34,180 nt of DNA from DATILI01 sp035476635 (GTDB lineage Bacteria > Pseudomonadota > Gammaproteobacteria > Burkholderiales > Burkholderiaceae_C): assembly GCA_035476635.1 (NCBI GenBank), contig DATILI010000100.1, positions 1-34,180 on the forward strand, read 5' to 3'. Position 1 is the stretch's first letter. Each line of letters starts with the position of its first letter. The translations under genes were made by a program, and so were the position numbers. Under the pieces are notes generated by a model. The model saw only the letters and a list, made by a program, of their open reading frames with translations, was not told where the DNA came from and made no database searches. Positions 15,953-24,823 of the stretch are shown in pieces.

Positions 15953-15995
15953 CCGCAAGCCCCTGACCAACCCGACAGACTGAAGAGCCAGCACC

Positions 15996-16736
15996 ATGGA
16001 CCACATGATCTACACCGCGATGACCGGCGCCAATGCCGCGTTCCATCGGCAAACGGTGCTGGCCAACAATCTGGCGAACGCCTCCACCAACGGCTTTCGC
16101 GCGGAGCTGGCCACCTTCCGCGCCGTACCGCTGCAGGGCGATGGCGCCAGCACGCGCGTATTCGCCCTGGAAGCGACGGCCGGCCACCTGGACCGCCCGG
16201 GCCCGGTGCAGCGCACAAACCGCAACCTCGATGCGATGGCGGTGGGCAACGCCTGGTTCGGCGTGCAGGGGCTGGACGGCACCGAGGCCTACACGCGCAA
16301 CGGCTCGTTCGAAGTCTCGCCCGCGGGCAACCTGGTCACCAACACCGGGCTGCCGGTTCTCTCGGATGGCGGAGCGCCCATCGATGTGCCGCAAGGCGCC
16401 GAAGTGATGCTGGGCGCGGACGGCAGCATCAGCGCCAAGGTCGGCAACCTGCCGGCGACCACGCTCGGCCGCCTGAAGCTGGCCACGCCAACCCCCGAAG
16501 ACCCGCTCAAGCGCAGCGAGGACGGCTTGTTTCGCGCCGCCTCGGGCGACCCGCTGCCCAACGACGCGACGGCCCGCATGCAGCCGGGCGCGCTGGAAGG
16601 CTCCAACGTCAACGCCATCGAGTCGATGGTCGGCATGATCCAGGTTGCGCGCCAGTTCGAGGCGCAGATGCGCCTCCTGCAAAACGCGGAAGCCAACGAC
16701 AAGTCCGCCAGCCAGCTGCTCAACATCCAGGGCTGA
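15996..16736 (+). CDS. flgF: Flagellar distal/proximal rod protein FlgF
   Basis: FlgF is a rod subunit of 246 residues. The N-terminus MDHMIYTAMTGANAAFHRQT leads to the rod motif LANNLANASTNGFRAELATF. The central segment RTNRNLDAMAVGNAWFGVQG matches FlgF. The C-terminal helix has LEGSNVNAIESMVGMIQVAR. It lies 43 nt after flgE and 20 nt before flgG. No anomalies are seen. Confidence 0.97.
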   Translation: MDHMIYTAMTGANAAFHRQTVLANNLANASTNGFRAELATFRAVPLQGDGASTRVFALEATAGHLDRPGPVQRTNRNLDAMAVGNAWFGVQGLDGTEAYTRNGSFEVSPAGNLVTNTGLPVLSDGGAPIDVPQGAEVMLGADGSISAKVGNLPATTLGRLKLATPTPEDPLKRSEDGLFRAASGDPLPNDATARMQPGALEGSNVNAIESMVGMIQVARQFEAQMRLLQNAEANDKSASQLLNIQG

Positions 16737-16756
16737 AGCCTTTCTGAGGAAACATC

Positions 16757-17539
16757 ATGATCAACTCACTCTGGATTTCCAAGACCGGCATGGAGGCCCA
16801 GCAAACCCAGCTGGACGTCATCTCCAACAACCTGGCCAACGTCTCCACCAACGGCTTCAAGCGCGCCAACGCCGTGTTTGAAGACCTGATGTACCAGAAC
16901 CTGCGCCAGGTCGGCGCGGCCAACACCGAGCAGTCGCAACTGCCGACCGGCCTGCAGCTCGGCCTGGGCGTGCGCACGGTCGCCACCAGCCGCACCTTCA
17001 CGCAGGGCAGCATGCAGCAATCGGGCAACAACCTGGACGTGGCGATCCGCGGCAACGGCTTCTTCCAGGTGACCCTGCCGGACGGCACCATCGGCTATAC
17101 GCGCGACGGCGGCTTCCAGCTCGATTCGCAGGGCCGCATGGTCACCTCCTCTGGCTTGCCCGTGGCCAATGGCATCACGGTGCCGCCGACGGCGACAAGC
17201 GTGTCCATCAGCGCCGAAGGCACGGTCACCGCGGTGGTGCCCGGCAACACCGCGGCGCAGACGATCGGCACCATCGCCCTGGCCAGCTTCGTCAACCCCG
17301 CCGGCCTGGAGCCGCGCGGCCAGAACATCTTCACGGAAACCGCCGCCTCCGGCCAGCCCAACGGCGGCACGCCCGGCACCAATGGCTTGGGCACGGTGAT
17401 GCAGGGATTTGTCGAAACCTCCAACGTCAACGTGGTGCAGGAACTGGTCAACATGATCCAGACGCAGCGTGCGTATGAAATGAATTCCAAGGCGATCCAG
17501 ACGTCCGACCAGATGCTGCAGCGCCTTGGCCAACTCTGA
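16757..17539 (+). CDS. flgG: Flagellar distal rod protein FlgG
   Basis: FlgG builds the distal rod that crosses the periplasm through the P and L rings. The 260-residue length is identical to E. coli. Motifs are MINSLWISKTGMEAQQTQLD, then ISNNLANVSTNGFKRANAVF and FEDLMYQNLRQVGA. The core TFTQGSMQQSGNNLDVAIRG and the end QTSDQMLQRLGQL are typical. flgH follows after 10 nt. Confidence 0.98.
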   Translation: MINSLWISKTGMEAQQTQLDVISNNLANVSTNGFKRANAVFEDLMYQNLRQVGAANTEQSQLPTGLQLGLGVRTVATSRTFTQGSMQQSGNNLDVAIRGNGFFQVTLPDGTIGYTRDGGFQLDSQGRMVTSSGLPVANGITVPPTATSVSISAEGTVTAVVPGNTAAQTIGTIALASFVNPAGLEPRGQNIFTETAASGQPNGGTPGTNGLGTVMQGFVETSNVNVVQELVNMIQTQRAYEMNSKAIQTSDQMLQRLGQL

Positions 17540-17549
17540 AGAGATCCTC

Positions 17550-18260
17550 ATGCGCATCTCCTTGTTCCACTGCGCTTCCCGGCGTCCGCTGCTACGGCTG
17601 GCATGGGCCCTCGGCATCGTGCTGGCCGGCGCCGGCTGCAGCTCGACCGTCCCCAAGGTGGACTTTGCCGAAGTCCCCGCACCCAAGATCGCGCCCGCGA
17701 CGCGCAGCGCACCGCTGCCGGCCACCGGCAGCCTGTACCACACCGCCAGCTATCGGCCGGTCTTCGAAGACCGGCGCGCGCGCCTGGTTGGCGACACGCT
17801 CACGATCCAGATCGTCGAGAACATCACCGCCAGCCAGAAGTCCACCTCCACCATCGACCGCACCGGCTCGGTCGGCGGCAGCGTCACGGCCTTTCCATTC
17901 CTGAAAAAGACCCTGACCGACAAGATGACCCTGGGCGCCTCCACGAGCAACAATTTCTCCGGCGAAGGTGGCACCGAGAGTGCAAATACCTTCACCGGGT
18001 CGATCACGGCCAGCGTCGTCGACGTATTGCCCAACGGCCACCTCGTGCTCACCGGCGAGAAGCAGATCGGCGTCAACCAGAACGTGGACGTGCTGCGCTT
18101 CTCGGGCACGGTGGACCCGCGCGCGATCCAGTCCGGCAACATCGTCAGCTCGACCCAGGTCGCCAATGCGCGCATCGAATCGCGCGGGCGCGGCGCGCAG
18201 CAGGAAGCCCAGGTCATGGGCTGGCTGGCACGGTTTTTCCTGACCATCCTCCCCTTCTAG
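17550..18260 (+). CDS. flgH: Flagellar L-ring lipoprotein FlgH
   Basis: FlgH forms the outer-membrane L ring. The 236-residue precursor has a lipoprotein signal: basic RRPLLR, a hydrophobic segment, then LAGAGC with the acylated cysteine at C30. The -3 position is Gly rather than the usual Leu or Val. Family motifs include GSLYHTASYRPVFEDRRARL, VGDTLTIQIVENITASQKS and NGHLVLTGEKQIGVNQN. It ends LARFFLTILPF. The ATG at 17550 was chosen over an in-frame TTG at 17526 that lies inside flgG, because it puts the signal peptide at the N-terminus. Confidence 0.96.
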   Translation: MRISLFHCASRRPLLRLAWALGIVLAGAGCSSTVPKVDFAEVPAPKIAPATRSAPLPATGSLYHTASYRPVFEDRRARLVGDTLTIQIVENITASQKSTSTIDRTGSVGGSVTAFPFLKKTLTDKMTLGASTSNNFSGEGGTESANTFTGSITASVVDVLPNGHLVLTGEKQIGVNQNVDVLRFSGTVDPRAIQSGNIVSSTQVANARIESRGRGAQQEAQVMGWLARFFLTILPF

Positions 18261-18304
18261 GCAACTACCAGGCCCCTACAGAATTCTTGAAAAGTGCCGA
18301 AATC

Positions 18305-19450
18305 ATGAAGGCCTTGTACTCGCTCACCGCATCGCTCGCCCGCCCGTGGCGCCTCGGCCTCCTGCTGGCCTGCTGCCTGCTTGCGAGCGCGCCCGCGCAG
18401 GCGCTGCGCATCAAGGAAGTGGCGGCCGTGCAGGGCGTTCGCACCAATCAGTTGACGGGATACGGGCTCGTTGTCGGGCTGGACGGAACCGGGGACCAGA
18501 CCACCCAGATGCCGTACACCTCGCAAAGCCTGTCCAACTACCTGCAGCAGCTGGGCATCACGCTGCCGGCGGCGGCGGCGTCGCAACTGCAACTGAAGAA
18601 CGTGGCCGCGGTGATCGTCACCGCCCAGCTCCCCGCGTTTGCCCAGCCCGGCCAGATGATCGATGTCAACGTGTCCTCCATGGGCAACTCGAAATCGCTC
18701 AAGGGCGGGACCCTGATCACGACCCCGCTCAAGGGCCCGGACGGCGAGATCTACGCGCTGGCGCAGGGCAACCTGGTGATCGGCGGCGCCGGCGCGGCGC
18801 AAGGCGGCAGCAAGGTCCAGATCAACCACCTGAGCGCCGGGCGCATTCCCTCCGGCGCCCAGGTCGAGCGCGCGGTGCCGACGCCCTTCCTGGAAGGCGA
18901 CTCGATCACGCTGGGGCTCAATTCCTCGGACTTCCAGACCGCGCGCCGCGTCGCGCAAGCGATCAACAACCTGATGGGCGCAGGCCTGGCCCGCGCTCTG
19001 GACGGGCGCAGTGTGCAGGTGCGCGCGCCGGCCGACGCGAGCGCGCGCGTGAGCTTCATCGCCGAGCTGGAAGAGCTGCCACTGGAAGCCTCGACGCCGG
19101 CGGCCAAGGTGGTGATCAATTCGCGCACCGGCTCGATCGTGCTGAACCAGGCCGTGACGCTCGGGCCCTGCGCCATCGCGCACGGCAACCTGTCGGTCAC
19201 CATCAGCTCCACGCCGGTCATCAGCCAGCCCAATCCGCTGTCCACCGGCGGCCAGACCGTGGTGACGGAGCGCACCAACATCCAGATCAAACAGGAGCCC
19301 GGCATCCTGATCCAGGTGCCGCCTTCGCCGCAGCTGGCCGACGTGGTGCGGGCGCTCAACGCCCTGGGCGCGACGCCGCAAGACCTGCTGGCCATCCTGC
19401 AAGCGATCAAGGCCGCCGGCGCACTCAACGCCGAACTAGAGGTCATCTAA
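18305..19450 (+). CDS. flgI: Flagellar P-ring protein FlgI
   Basis: FlgI is the periplasmic P-ring subunit assembled with help from FlgA. The 381-residue precursor has a signal peptide ending at AQA before LRIKEV. Conserved stretches are VQGVRTNQLTGYGLVVGLDG, GTGDQTTQMPYTSQSL, and NVAAVIVTAQLPAFAQPGQ. Also present are TTPLKGPDGEIYALAQGNLV and, near the end, GPCAIAHGNLSVTISSTPVI. The ATG at 18305 puts the signal sequence first. The next gene, flgJ, starts on the base after its TAA. Confidence 0.97.
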   Translation: MKALYSLTASLARPWRLGLLLACCLLASAPAQALRIKEVAAVQGVRTNQLTGYGLVVGLDGTGDQTTQMPYTSQSLSNYLQQLGITLPAAAASQLQLKNVAAVIVTAQLPAFAQPGQMIDVNVSSMGNSKSLKGGTLITTPLKGPDGEIYALAQGNLVIGGAGAAQGGSKVQINHLSAGRIPSGAQVERAVPTPFLEGDSITLGLNSSDFQTARRVAQAINNLMGAGLARALDGRSVQVRAPADASARVSFIAELEELPLEASTPAAKVVINSRTGSIVLNQAVTLGPCAIAHGNLSVTISSTPVISQPNPLSTGGQTVVTERTNIQIKQEPGILIQVPPSPQLADVVRALNALGATPQDLLAILQAIKAAGALNAELEVI

Positions 19451-20296
19451 ATGGCGATCCAACAGCTCCCCTCCAACGCGCTCGCCGCCGACGCGCGCTC
19501 GCTGAGCGCGCTGAAGCTGCAGGCGGGCCAGGACAGCCCGGCCGCGATCAAGGAGGCGGCCAAGCAGTTCGAGTCGCTGTTCATGCGCGAGCTGATCAAG
19601 AGCATGCGCGACGCCACCATGAAGTCGGGCCTGCTCGACAGCCCCGGGGGCGACCTGGGCACGGACCTGCTGGACCAGCAACTCGCGGTTCATCTTTCCG
19701 GCACCTCCGGCGGCCTGGCCGACGTGATCGCCAAGCAGTTGTCGCGCCAGATGGGCACGGCCGAGGGCAAGCTGCCCACGCCGCCGGAGAAGATCTCGCG
19801 CGCCACCACGGCACCAGCCAGTGTCAGCCAGGCCGGGTTCGTGCAGCGCCACAGCGATGTGGCGGCCCGCGTCGAACAGTCCAGCGGCATCCCCGCCAGC
19901 TTCATGCTGGGCCAGGCCGGCCACGAAACCGGCTGGGGCCGCCGCGAGATCCGCCACAAGGACGGCAGCGCCTCATTCAACCTGTTCGGCATCAAGGCCG
20001 GCTCGGGCTGGAACGGCAAGACCGCCGAAGTCACCACTACCGAATATGTGGACGGCCAGCCGCGCAAGCAAGTGGCCAGGTTCCGCGCCTACGACTCCTA
20101 CGAGGAATCGTTTCGCGACTACGCGCGCCTGATCAACGAAAGCCCGCGCTACGCCCAGGCGCGGCAGAAGACCGACTCGTCCTACGCCTTCGCCAGCGAG
20201 CTCAAGCGCGCCGGCTACGCCACCGATCCCGAGTACGCCTCCAAGCTGAGCCGCGCCATCAACAGCACGCTGCGCCTGCAGCGCGCCGTGACCTGA
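19451..20296 (+). CDS. flgJ: Flagellar rod cap / peptidoglycan hydrolase FlgJ
   Basis: FlgJ is a dual-domain protein of 281 residues: a rod-scaffold domain that caps the growing rod and a glucosaminidase (GH73) that opens the wall. The N-terminal domain has AAKQFESLFMRELIKSMRDA and LLDQQLAVHLSG. The GH73 domain starts near residue 128. It contains GHETGWG with the candidate catalytic E159, then NLFGIKAGSGWNGK and FRAYDSYEESFRDYARL. The ATG immediately follows the flgI TAA, so reinitiation is likely. The linker at about 100-125 is Pro/Ala/Thr-rich. Confidence 0.97.
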   Translation: MAIQQLPSNALAADARSLSALKLQAGQDSPAAIKEAAKQFESLFMRELIKSMRDATMKSGLLDSPGGDLGTDLLDQQLAVHLSGTSGGLADVIAKQLSRQMGTAEGKLPTPPEKISRATTAPASVSQAGFVQRHSDVAARVEQSSGIPASFMLGQAGHETGWGRREIRHKDGSASFNLFGIKAGSGWNGKTAEVTTTEYVDGQPRKQVARFRAYDSYEESFRDYARLINESPRYAQARQKTDSSYAFASELKRAGYATDPEYASKLSRAINSTLRLQRAVT

Positions 20297-20309
20297 AGGG
20301 AACCCAGCG

Positions 20310-22208
20310 ATGAGCGGACTTCTCAACGTCGGCGCGCGCGCCCTGCTGGCCAACCAGGTTGCCTTGCAAACCGCCGGCAACAACATTGCCAACGTCAACA
20401 CGCCCGGCTATTCGCGCCAGTCGGTCCAGCTGCAGACCTCGCCCGGGCAATTCACCGGCGGTGGCTTTATCGGCAAGGGCGTGGACATCATCACCATCAC
20501 GCGCGCGCACAACGAGTTCCTCACGCGCCAGGCCGCGCTGGCCGGTGCGGTGCAGGCCGGCGACACGGTTCGCGCCGAGAAACTGCGCCAGCTCGAAGAT
20601 GTGTTCCTGGGCGGCACCAGCGGCCTGGGCGCGGCGATCAACGACATGCTCAACGCGTTCTCCGACGTCGCCAACGCGCCGACCGACCTGACCGCACGCA
20701 GCGTGGTGCTGACCCGGGCCGACGAGACCGCGGCGCGCTTTCGCTCCTACGCGTCCCGGCTGGATGAACTGATGGTGGGGGTGAAGAGCCAGCTGGACGA
20801 GGCCGCCGATTCGGTCAACAGCCTCACCACCCGCATCGCTGCGGTCAACGGGCAGATCGCCGCGTTGCAAGGCACCGGCCAGCCGCCCAACGACCTGCTG
20901 GACCACCGCGACCAGCTGATCCGCGAACTCAACCAGTTCGTGCAGACCACCACCATCGCCGCCGACGACGGCACCCTCGGCGTGTTCATCGGCGGCAGCC
21001 AGGCACTGGTGCTCGGCACCACGGCCACCGCCGTGCGGCTGGATTCCGACGAGTTCAGCGACTCCACCAAGAGCAAGCTCGTGGTCGACCGCGGCGGCCT
21101 GGATGTGGTGCTCGACGAAACCATGCTCGGCGGCGGGGAGATCGCCGGCCTGCTGCGCTTTCAGAACAGCGACCTGGTCGAGGCCCGCAACATGCTCGGC
21201 CGCATGGCGCTGGCCATCACCACCACCGTCAACGACCAGCACCGGCTCGGCCTGGACCTGGACGGCCAGGCCGGCGGCGACTTCTTCGTGCCGATCACGC
21301 TGCCCAACGGGCTTCCCGCGGACGCCAACACCGGCACCGCCACCGTGGGCGTGACGGTGAACGACCCGACGATCATGGCGGCTTCGGACTACGAAGTGCG
21401 CTTCGGCGCCGGCACCACGCTGGATGTCATTCGCCTGTCCGACGGCCAGGTCACCAGCTTTGCCGGCCCGGTGCCAGTGCAGGTCGACGGGCTGACCATC
21501 GACGTCACCGCCGGCGCCGCGGCGGCCGGCGACCGCTTCGTCATCAAGCCCTTCAGCACTGCCTCCTCGGGCCTGACCACGGCGTTCTCTTCGCCGCGCG
21601 ACTTGGCGGTGGCCAACCAGATCGAAGCGCGCCTGAGCTTGACGAACACCGGTGGCGTGGCCGTGGCCAGCCTGAAGGCCCAGACGGCCGACCCGAACCT
21701 GACGGCACCGGTGACCCTGACGTTCACCGCGGCCGGCACCTTCGACGTGGCCGGCGTGGGCACCGGCAACCCGGTGGGCGTCGCCTATGCGCCGGGCCAG
21801 CCGATCAGCTACAACGGCTGGACGATCACGCTCAAAGGCATTCCACAGCCCGGCGACGTGGTGACCATCGACGCCGCCAACCCGGCCTTCGTGCCGCGCA
21901 ACGCCGGCAATGCGGACGCCCTGCTGGGCCTGCGCGACCTGGCCATGTTCGATGGCGCCGCCCTGACCGACGGCTACGCCGGGCTGATGTCGCAGGTCGG
22001 CACGCGCATGCAGGGCGCGGAATTCGCGGCCGAGGTTTCGCAATCGATCGCGGCCAACCTGGAGCGCGACCGCGCCGGCGTTTCCGGCGTCAACCTCGAC
22101 GAGGAAGCGGCCAAGCTGATCCAGTTCCAGCAGGCCTACCAGGCCTCTGCCAAATTGATCCAGATCGCGCAGAGCATTTTTGACACGCTGATCCAGGGCC
22201 TGACCTGA
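20310..22208 (+). CDS. flgK: Hook-filament junction protein FlgK (HAP1)
   Basis: FlgK links hook and filament and is chaperoned by FlgN. It has 632 residues. The N-terminal motif is AGNNIANVNTPGYSRQSVQL; the C-terminus has VNLDEEAAKLIQFQQAYQAS and ends with FDTLIQGLT. Central domains include GQPPNDLLDHRDQLIRELNQ. Around residues 495-525 is a module PGQPISYNGWTITLKGIPQP that recurs in FlgL. It starts 13 nt after flgJ, and flgL follows after 13 nt. Confidence 0.97.
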   Translation: MSGLLNVGARALLANQVALQTAGNNIANVNTPGYSRQSVQLQTSPGQFTGGGFIGKGVDIITITRAHNEFLTRQAALAGAVQAGDTVRAEKLRQLEDVFLGGTSGLGAAINDMLNAFSDVANAPTDLTARSVVLTRADETAARFRSYASRLDELMVGVKSQLDEAADSVNSLTTRIAAVNGQIAALQGTGQPPNDLLDHRDQLIRELNQFVQTTTIAADDGTLGVFIGGSQALVLGTTATAVRLDSDEFSDSTKSKLVVDRGGLDVVLDETMLGGGEIAGLLRFQNSDLVEARNMLGRMALAITTTVNDQHRLGLDLDGQAGGDFFVPITLPNGLPADANTGTATVGVTVNDPTIMAASDYEVRFGAGTTLDVIRLSDGQVTSFAGPVPVQVDGLTIDVTAGAAAAGDRFVIKPFSTASSGLTTAFSSPRDLAVANQIEARLSLTNTGGVAVASLKAQTADPNLTAPVTLTFTAAGTFDVAGVGTGNPVGVAYAPGQPISYNGWTITLKGIPQPGDVVTIDAANPAFVPRNAGNADALLGLRDLAMFDGAALTDGYAGLMSQVGTRMQGAEFAAEVSQSIAANLERDRAGVSGVNLDEEAAKLIQFQQAYQASAKLIQIAQSIFDTLIQGLT

Positions 22209-22221
22209 TCCGGAGAAACGC

Positions 22222-23484
22222 ATGGCCACCAATTCCTTCTTGCGCCTGGGCTCCGCCAACACGTATGAGAACGCGTTGCGCAACCTCAATGCACGCCACG
22301 CCGGACTGGCGGGCCTGCAGGAAAACCTGAGCTCGGGCAAGCGCGTACTGCGCCCCAGCGACGACCCCACCGCTGCGGCCCAGGCCGAGCGCGCCTTGAC
22401 CCGCATCAGCCGCATCCAGACCGAGCAGCGTGCGCTCGAACTGCAGCGCAACACGCTGGCGCTTTCCGAATCGACATTGGCCGATGCCAACGGCCTGCTG
22501 CAGAACTTCCGCGACCTGGCCGTCGCCGCGGGCAACGGCGCCAACAGCCCGCGCGAGCGCGAGACCCTCGCGGCCCAGATGACCGCGGTGCGCGAGCAGA
22601 TCTTTGCGCTGGCCAATCGCAAGGACACCAACGGCATGCCGCTGTTCAGCGGCCTGGGCAGCACCGGGACGCCGTTTGAGACCAGCATCGATGGCGTCGC
22701 GCCCGACCCCGACTACGCCTTCAACGGCCTGCCCGGCCAGATCTCGGCGACGGAAACCTCGGTACCGTTCACCATGGACGGGCGCGGCACCTGGATGGAT
22801 GTGATCGAGACCAACGGCGTGTTCGGCGTGGCGCTGGGCGCTGCGAATACCGGCAAGGCCTACAGCGATGTCGGCCAGGTCACCAATCCGGCTGCGCTGA
22901 CCGGCGACGACTACACGATCCAGTTCACGGTAACCGGCACCACGGTGACCTACGACGTTGTCAACAACACCACCGCCACCACAGTTCTCTCGGCCCTGCC
23001 CTACAAGGCCGGACAGGCCATTCAGTTCGACGGCATTTCGCTGACCGTCAAGGGCGTGCCGAACAACGGCGACACCCTGGTGCTCACGCCCAACGACCCC
23101 AACCCGGCGAACCGCCCCAGCGTCTTCGGCGTGCTCGACCGCGCCATCGCGGGGCTGTTCAACCCCGGCACCAGCACCGGCGCGGACAGCACCAGCGCCA
23201 ACTTCAACCACGAGCTGGCGATCTCGCTGGCGCAAATCGACACCAGCCTGGAAAAGCTGCAGCGCAGCCGCAGCCAGGCCGGCGACCTGCTCAACCGCGC
23301 CGACCGCATCAGCGACAACCAGGAGTTGCGCAACGTCCAGCTCGAGGACGATCGCTCCAAGGCGGAAGACCTGGATATGATCAAAGGGCTTTCCGACTTT
23401 CAGAACCAGCAAACCGGCTATGAAGCGGCACTGAAGTCCTACGCACAGATTCAAAAACTTTCCTTGTTCAATTTCATCGGCTGA
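22222..23484 (+). CDS. flgL: Hook-filament junction protein FlgL (HAP3)
   Basis: FlgL is a flagellin-related junction protein and FlgN client. The N-terminal flagellin-like region has LQENLSSGKRVLRPSDDPTA (residues about 34-53). It carries a large central insertion (420 residues in all, against about 317 in E. coli). That insertion includes KAGQAIQFDGISLTVKGVPN and GDTLVL, matching a module in FlgK. The C-terminus has EDLDMIKGLSDFQNQQTGYE and ends LSLFNFIG. The ATG follows a GGAGAAAC site. An HDOD gene begins 4 nt after its stop. Confidence 0.96.
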   Translation: MATNSFLRLGSANTYENALRNLNARHAGLAGLQENLSSGKRVLRPSDDPTAAAQAERALTRISRIQTEQRALELQRNTLALSESTLADANGLLQNFRDLAVAAGNGANSPRERETLAAQMTAVREQIFALANRKDTNGMPLFSGLGSTGTPFETSIDGVAPDPDYAFNGLPGQISATETSVPFTMDGRGTWMDVIETNGVFGVALGAANTGKAYSDVGQVTNPAALTGDDYTIQFTVTGTTVTYDVVNNTTATTVLSALPYKAGQAIQFDGISLTVKGVPNNGDTLVLTPNDPNPANRPSVFGVLDRAIAGLFNPGTSTGADSTSANFNHELAISLAQIDTSLEKLQRSRSQAGDLLNRADRISDNQELRNVQLEDDRSKAEDLDMIKGLSDFQNQQTGYEAALKSYAQIQKLSLFNFIG

Positions 23485-23488
23485 ACGA

Positions 23489-24721
23489 ATGACGCAATCG
23501 GTACTTGGCAGCCTCACGCTGGGCTACCGCCCGCTCTGGAACCGATCGAGAGAACTGGCTGGGCTGCAGCTGTTCGTCGACAGCGACCAGGCCTCACTGG
23601 TCGACGCGCCCCATTTGCTGCGCACGCTGCAGGAGCTCTGGTCGGAAATCGCGCCGCCGCTGCTGCTGTCGATCCAGTCCCCGGCGATGCTGCGCGACCT
23701 GCTCGCGCATGCGCCGGCCAACGCCCCGTGGATGGAAATCCGCGCCGAATGGCTGGCCGATGCGGCAATGCAAACGCAGGTACTGGCCGCCCATGCGCGC
23801 GGCCTGCGCCTGGTGTGGCGCGGCGAATTGGGCGATGTGCCGCAAGCCGAGGTCGCGCATTGCTTCGAACGCGGCCTCCTGAGCCTGCCGCCCGAGCAGG
23901 CGGCGCTGGCGCTGCGTGCGGCGCAGCAACGCGGTGCAGAGCAGGCCGCGACAACCGTGGCCAGCCCGATCCTGGCCGACCAGATCTACGAACGCATTCC
24001 CAATTGCGTGCTGATGGAACACTGCCTGGACCAGCAAGGCGCCTGGGGACTGGCCGGCTGGCCGATGGAAGACGTGCTGCATGGCCGGCGCAACCGGCAA
24101 CTGGCGCCGGGGCGGCGCACCTTGACGCGGCTGATTCGCGCGGTCGATTCGGACCAGTCCGCCGAGGTCGTCGAACAGATCCTGAGCGAAGAGCCGGTGC
24201 TGGCCTACCGCTTCCTGATGCACATCAATTCGGCGGCCATCGGCTTGCGCGACGGCATCGAGTCGCTGCGCCATGGGCTCATGATGATGGGCTACACCTC
24301 GCTCGGAAAATGGCTGGTGCAGCAATTGCCGCACGCCACGGAAGACCTGAACCTGGAGCCGATCCGCATGGCGATGGTGTTGCGCGCGCAACTGACCGAT
24401 CACCTGCTGGATGCCGGCATCGACGATGAGCTGCGGCGCGAGGTCTACCTGAGCGGCCTGTTCTCGCAACTGGACTTGCTGATGGACGAACCGCTGCACG
24501 TGCTGCTGCGCCGCGTGCCGCTGTCCGAGCGCATCTACAACGCCAACATCACCGCCTCCGGCCCCTACTTCCCAAGCCTGGAATTGGCGCGCGCCATGGA
24601 GACTGAAGACTCCGCCCACATCCGCGCGCTATGCCAGACCCATGACTTGAGCCAGGAAGAGGTCAATCGCGCGCTGCTGCGCACCTTAGCCGACTTGCAG
24701 GCCGGGCAAAGCTCGACTTAA
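23489..24721 (+). CDS. HDOD-domain protein with degenerate EAL-like N-terminus
   Basis: The 410-residue product resembles YuxH/CdgJ-type proteins (EAL plus HDOD). The N-terminal half (about 1-190) begins GYRPLWNRSRELAGLQLF, where active enzymes have a YxPIYD...GYEALxR pattern. The EAL motif is replaced by GLQ, and no metal-binding acidic cluster is evident, so phosphodiesterase activity is unlikely. The HDOD domain (about 195-400) has LTRLIRAVDSDQSAEVVEQI, EPVLAYRFLMHINSAAIGLR and HGLMMMGYTSLGKWL. It is separated from flgL by only 4 nt, so it is probably co-translated with the flagellar operon. HDOD/EAL proteins often link c-di-GMP signalling to motility; the role here is inferred. Confidence 0.88.
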   Translation: MTQSVLGSLTLGYRPLWNRSRELAGLQLFVDSDQASLVDAPHLLRTLQELWSEIAPPLLLSIQSPAMLRDLLAHAPANAPWMEIRAEWLADAAMQTQVLAAHARGLRLVWRGELGDVPQAEVAHCFERGLLSLPPEQAALALRAAQQRGAEQAATTVASPILADQIYERIPNCVLMEHCLDQQGAWGLAGWPMEDVLHGRRNRQLAPGRRTLTRLIRAVDSDQSAEVVEQILSEEPVLAYRFLMHINSAAIGLRDGIESLRHGLMMMGYTSLGKWLVQQLPHATEDLNLEPIRMAMVLRAQLTDHLLDAGIDDELRREVYLSGLFSQLDLLMDEPLHVLLRRVPLSERIYNANITASGPYFPSLELARAMETEDSAHIRALCQTHDLSQEEVNRALLRTLADLQAGQSST

Positions 24722-24823
24722 ACCTCCGGGATCGGGCGGATTTTTAGCCTAGGCACTGTATTGATAGTGGGCCGGTTGCATAATGACACCACGGTGAGTT
24801 TCGTTTTGGAAGCGAGGTGTTTT
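24722..24823 (+). promoter_or_regulatory. Spacer upstream of the toxin-antitoxin pair
   Basis: This 102-bp gap separates the flagellar operon from the TA module. It contains CATAAT (24778-24783), a possible -10 without a good -35, and a weak CACT-N8-AGTG dyad (24765-24780 region) that could be an antitoxin operator. A GAGG site (24814-24817) supports the GTG start at 24824. Confidence 0.35.

Noticed and set aside
17603..18304. Upstream extension of the flgI frame into flgH
   Set aside because: The extension is out of frame with flgH and lacks any signal peptide; the ATG at 18305 gives a proper one.
18346..20313. A 655-codon open frame overlapping flgI and flgJ on the plus strand
   Set aside because: The translation is Arg/Ala/Gly/Pro-rich and unlike any family; flgI and flgJ in the other frames are complete.
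20259..22688. An 809-codon open frame antisense to flgJ, flgK and flgL
   Set aside because: It covers three well-matched flagellar genes, has no family resemblance, and is expected from high-GC third-codon-position bias.
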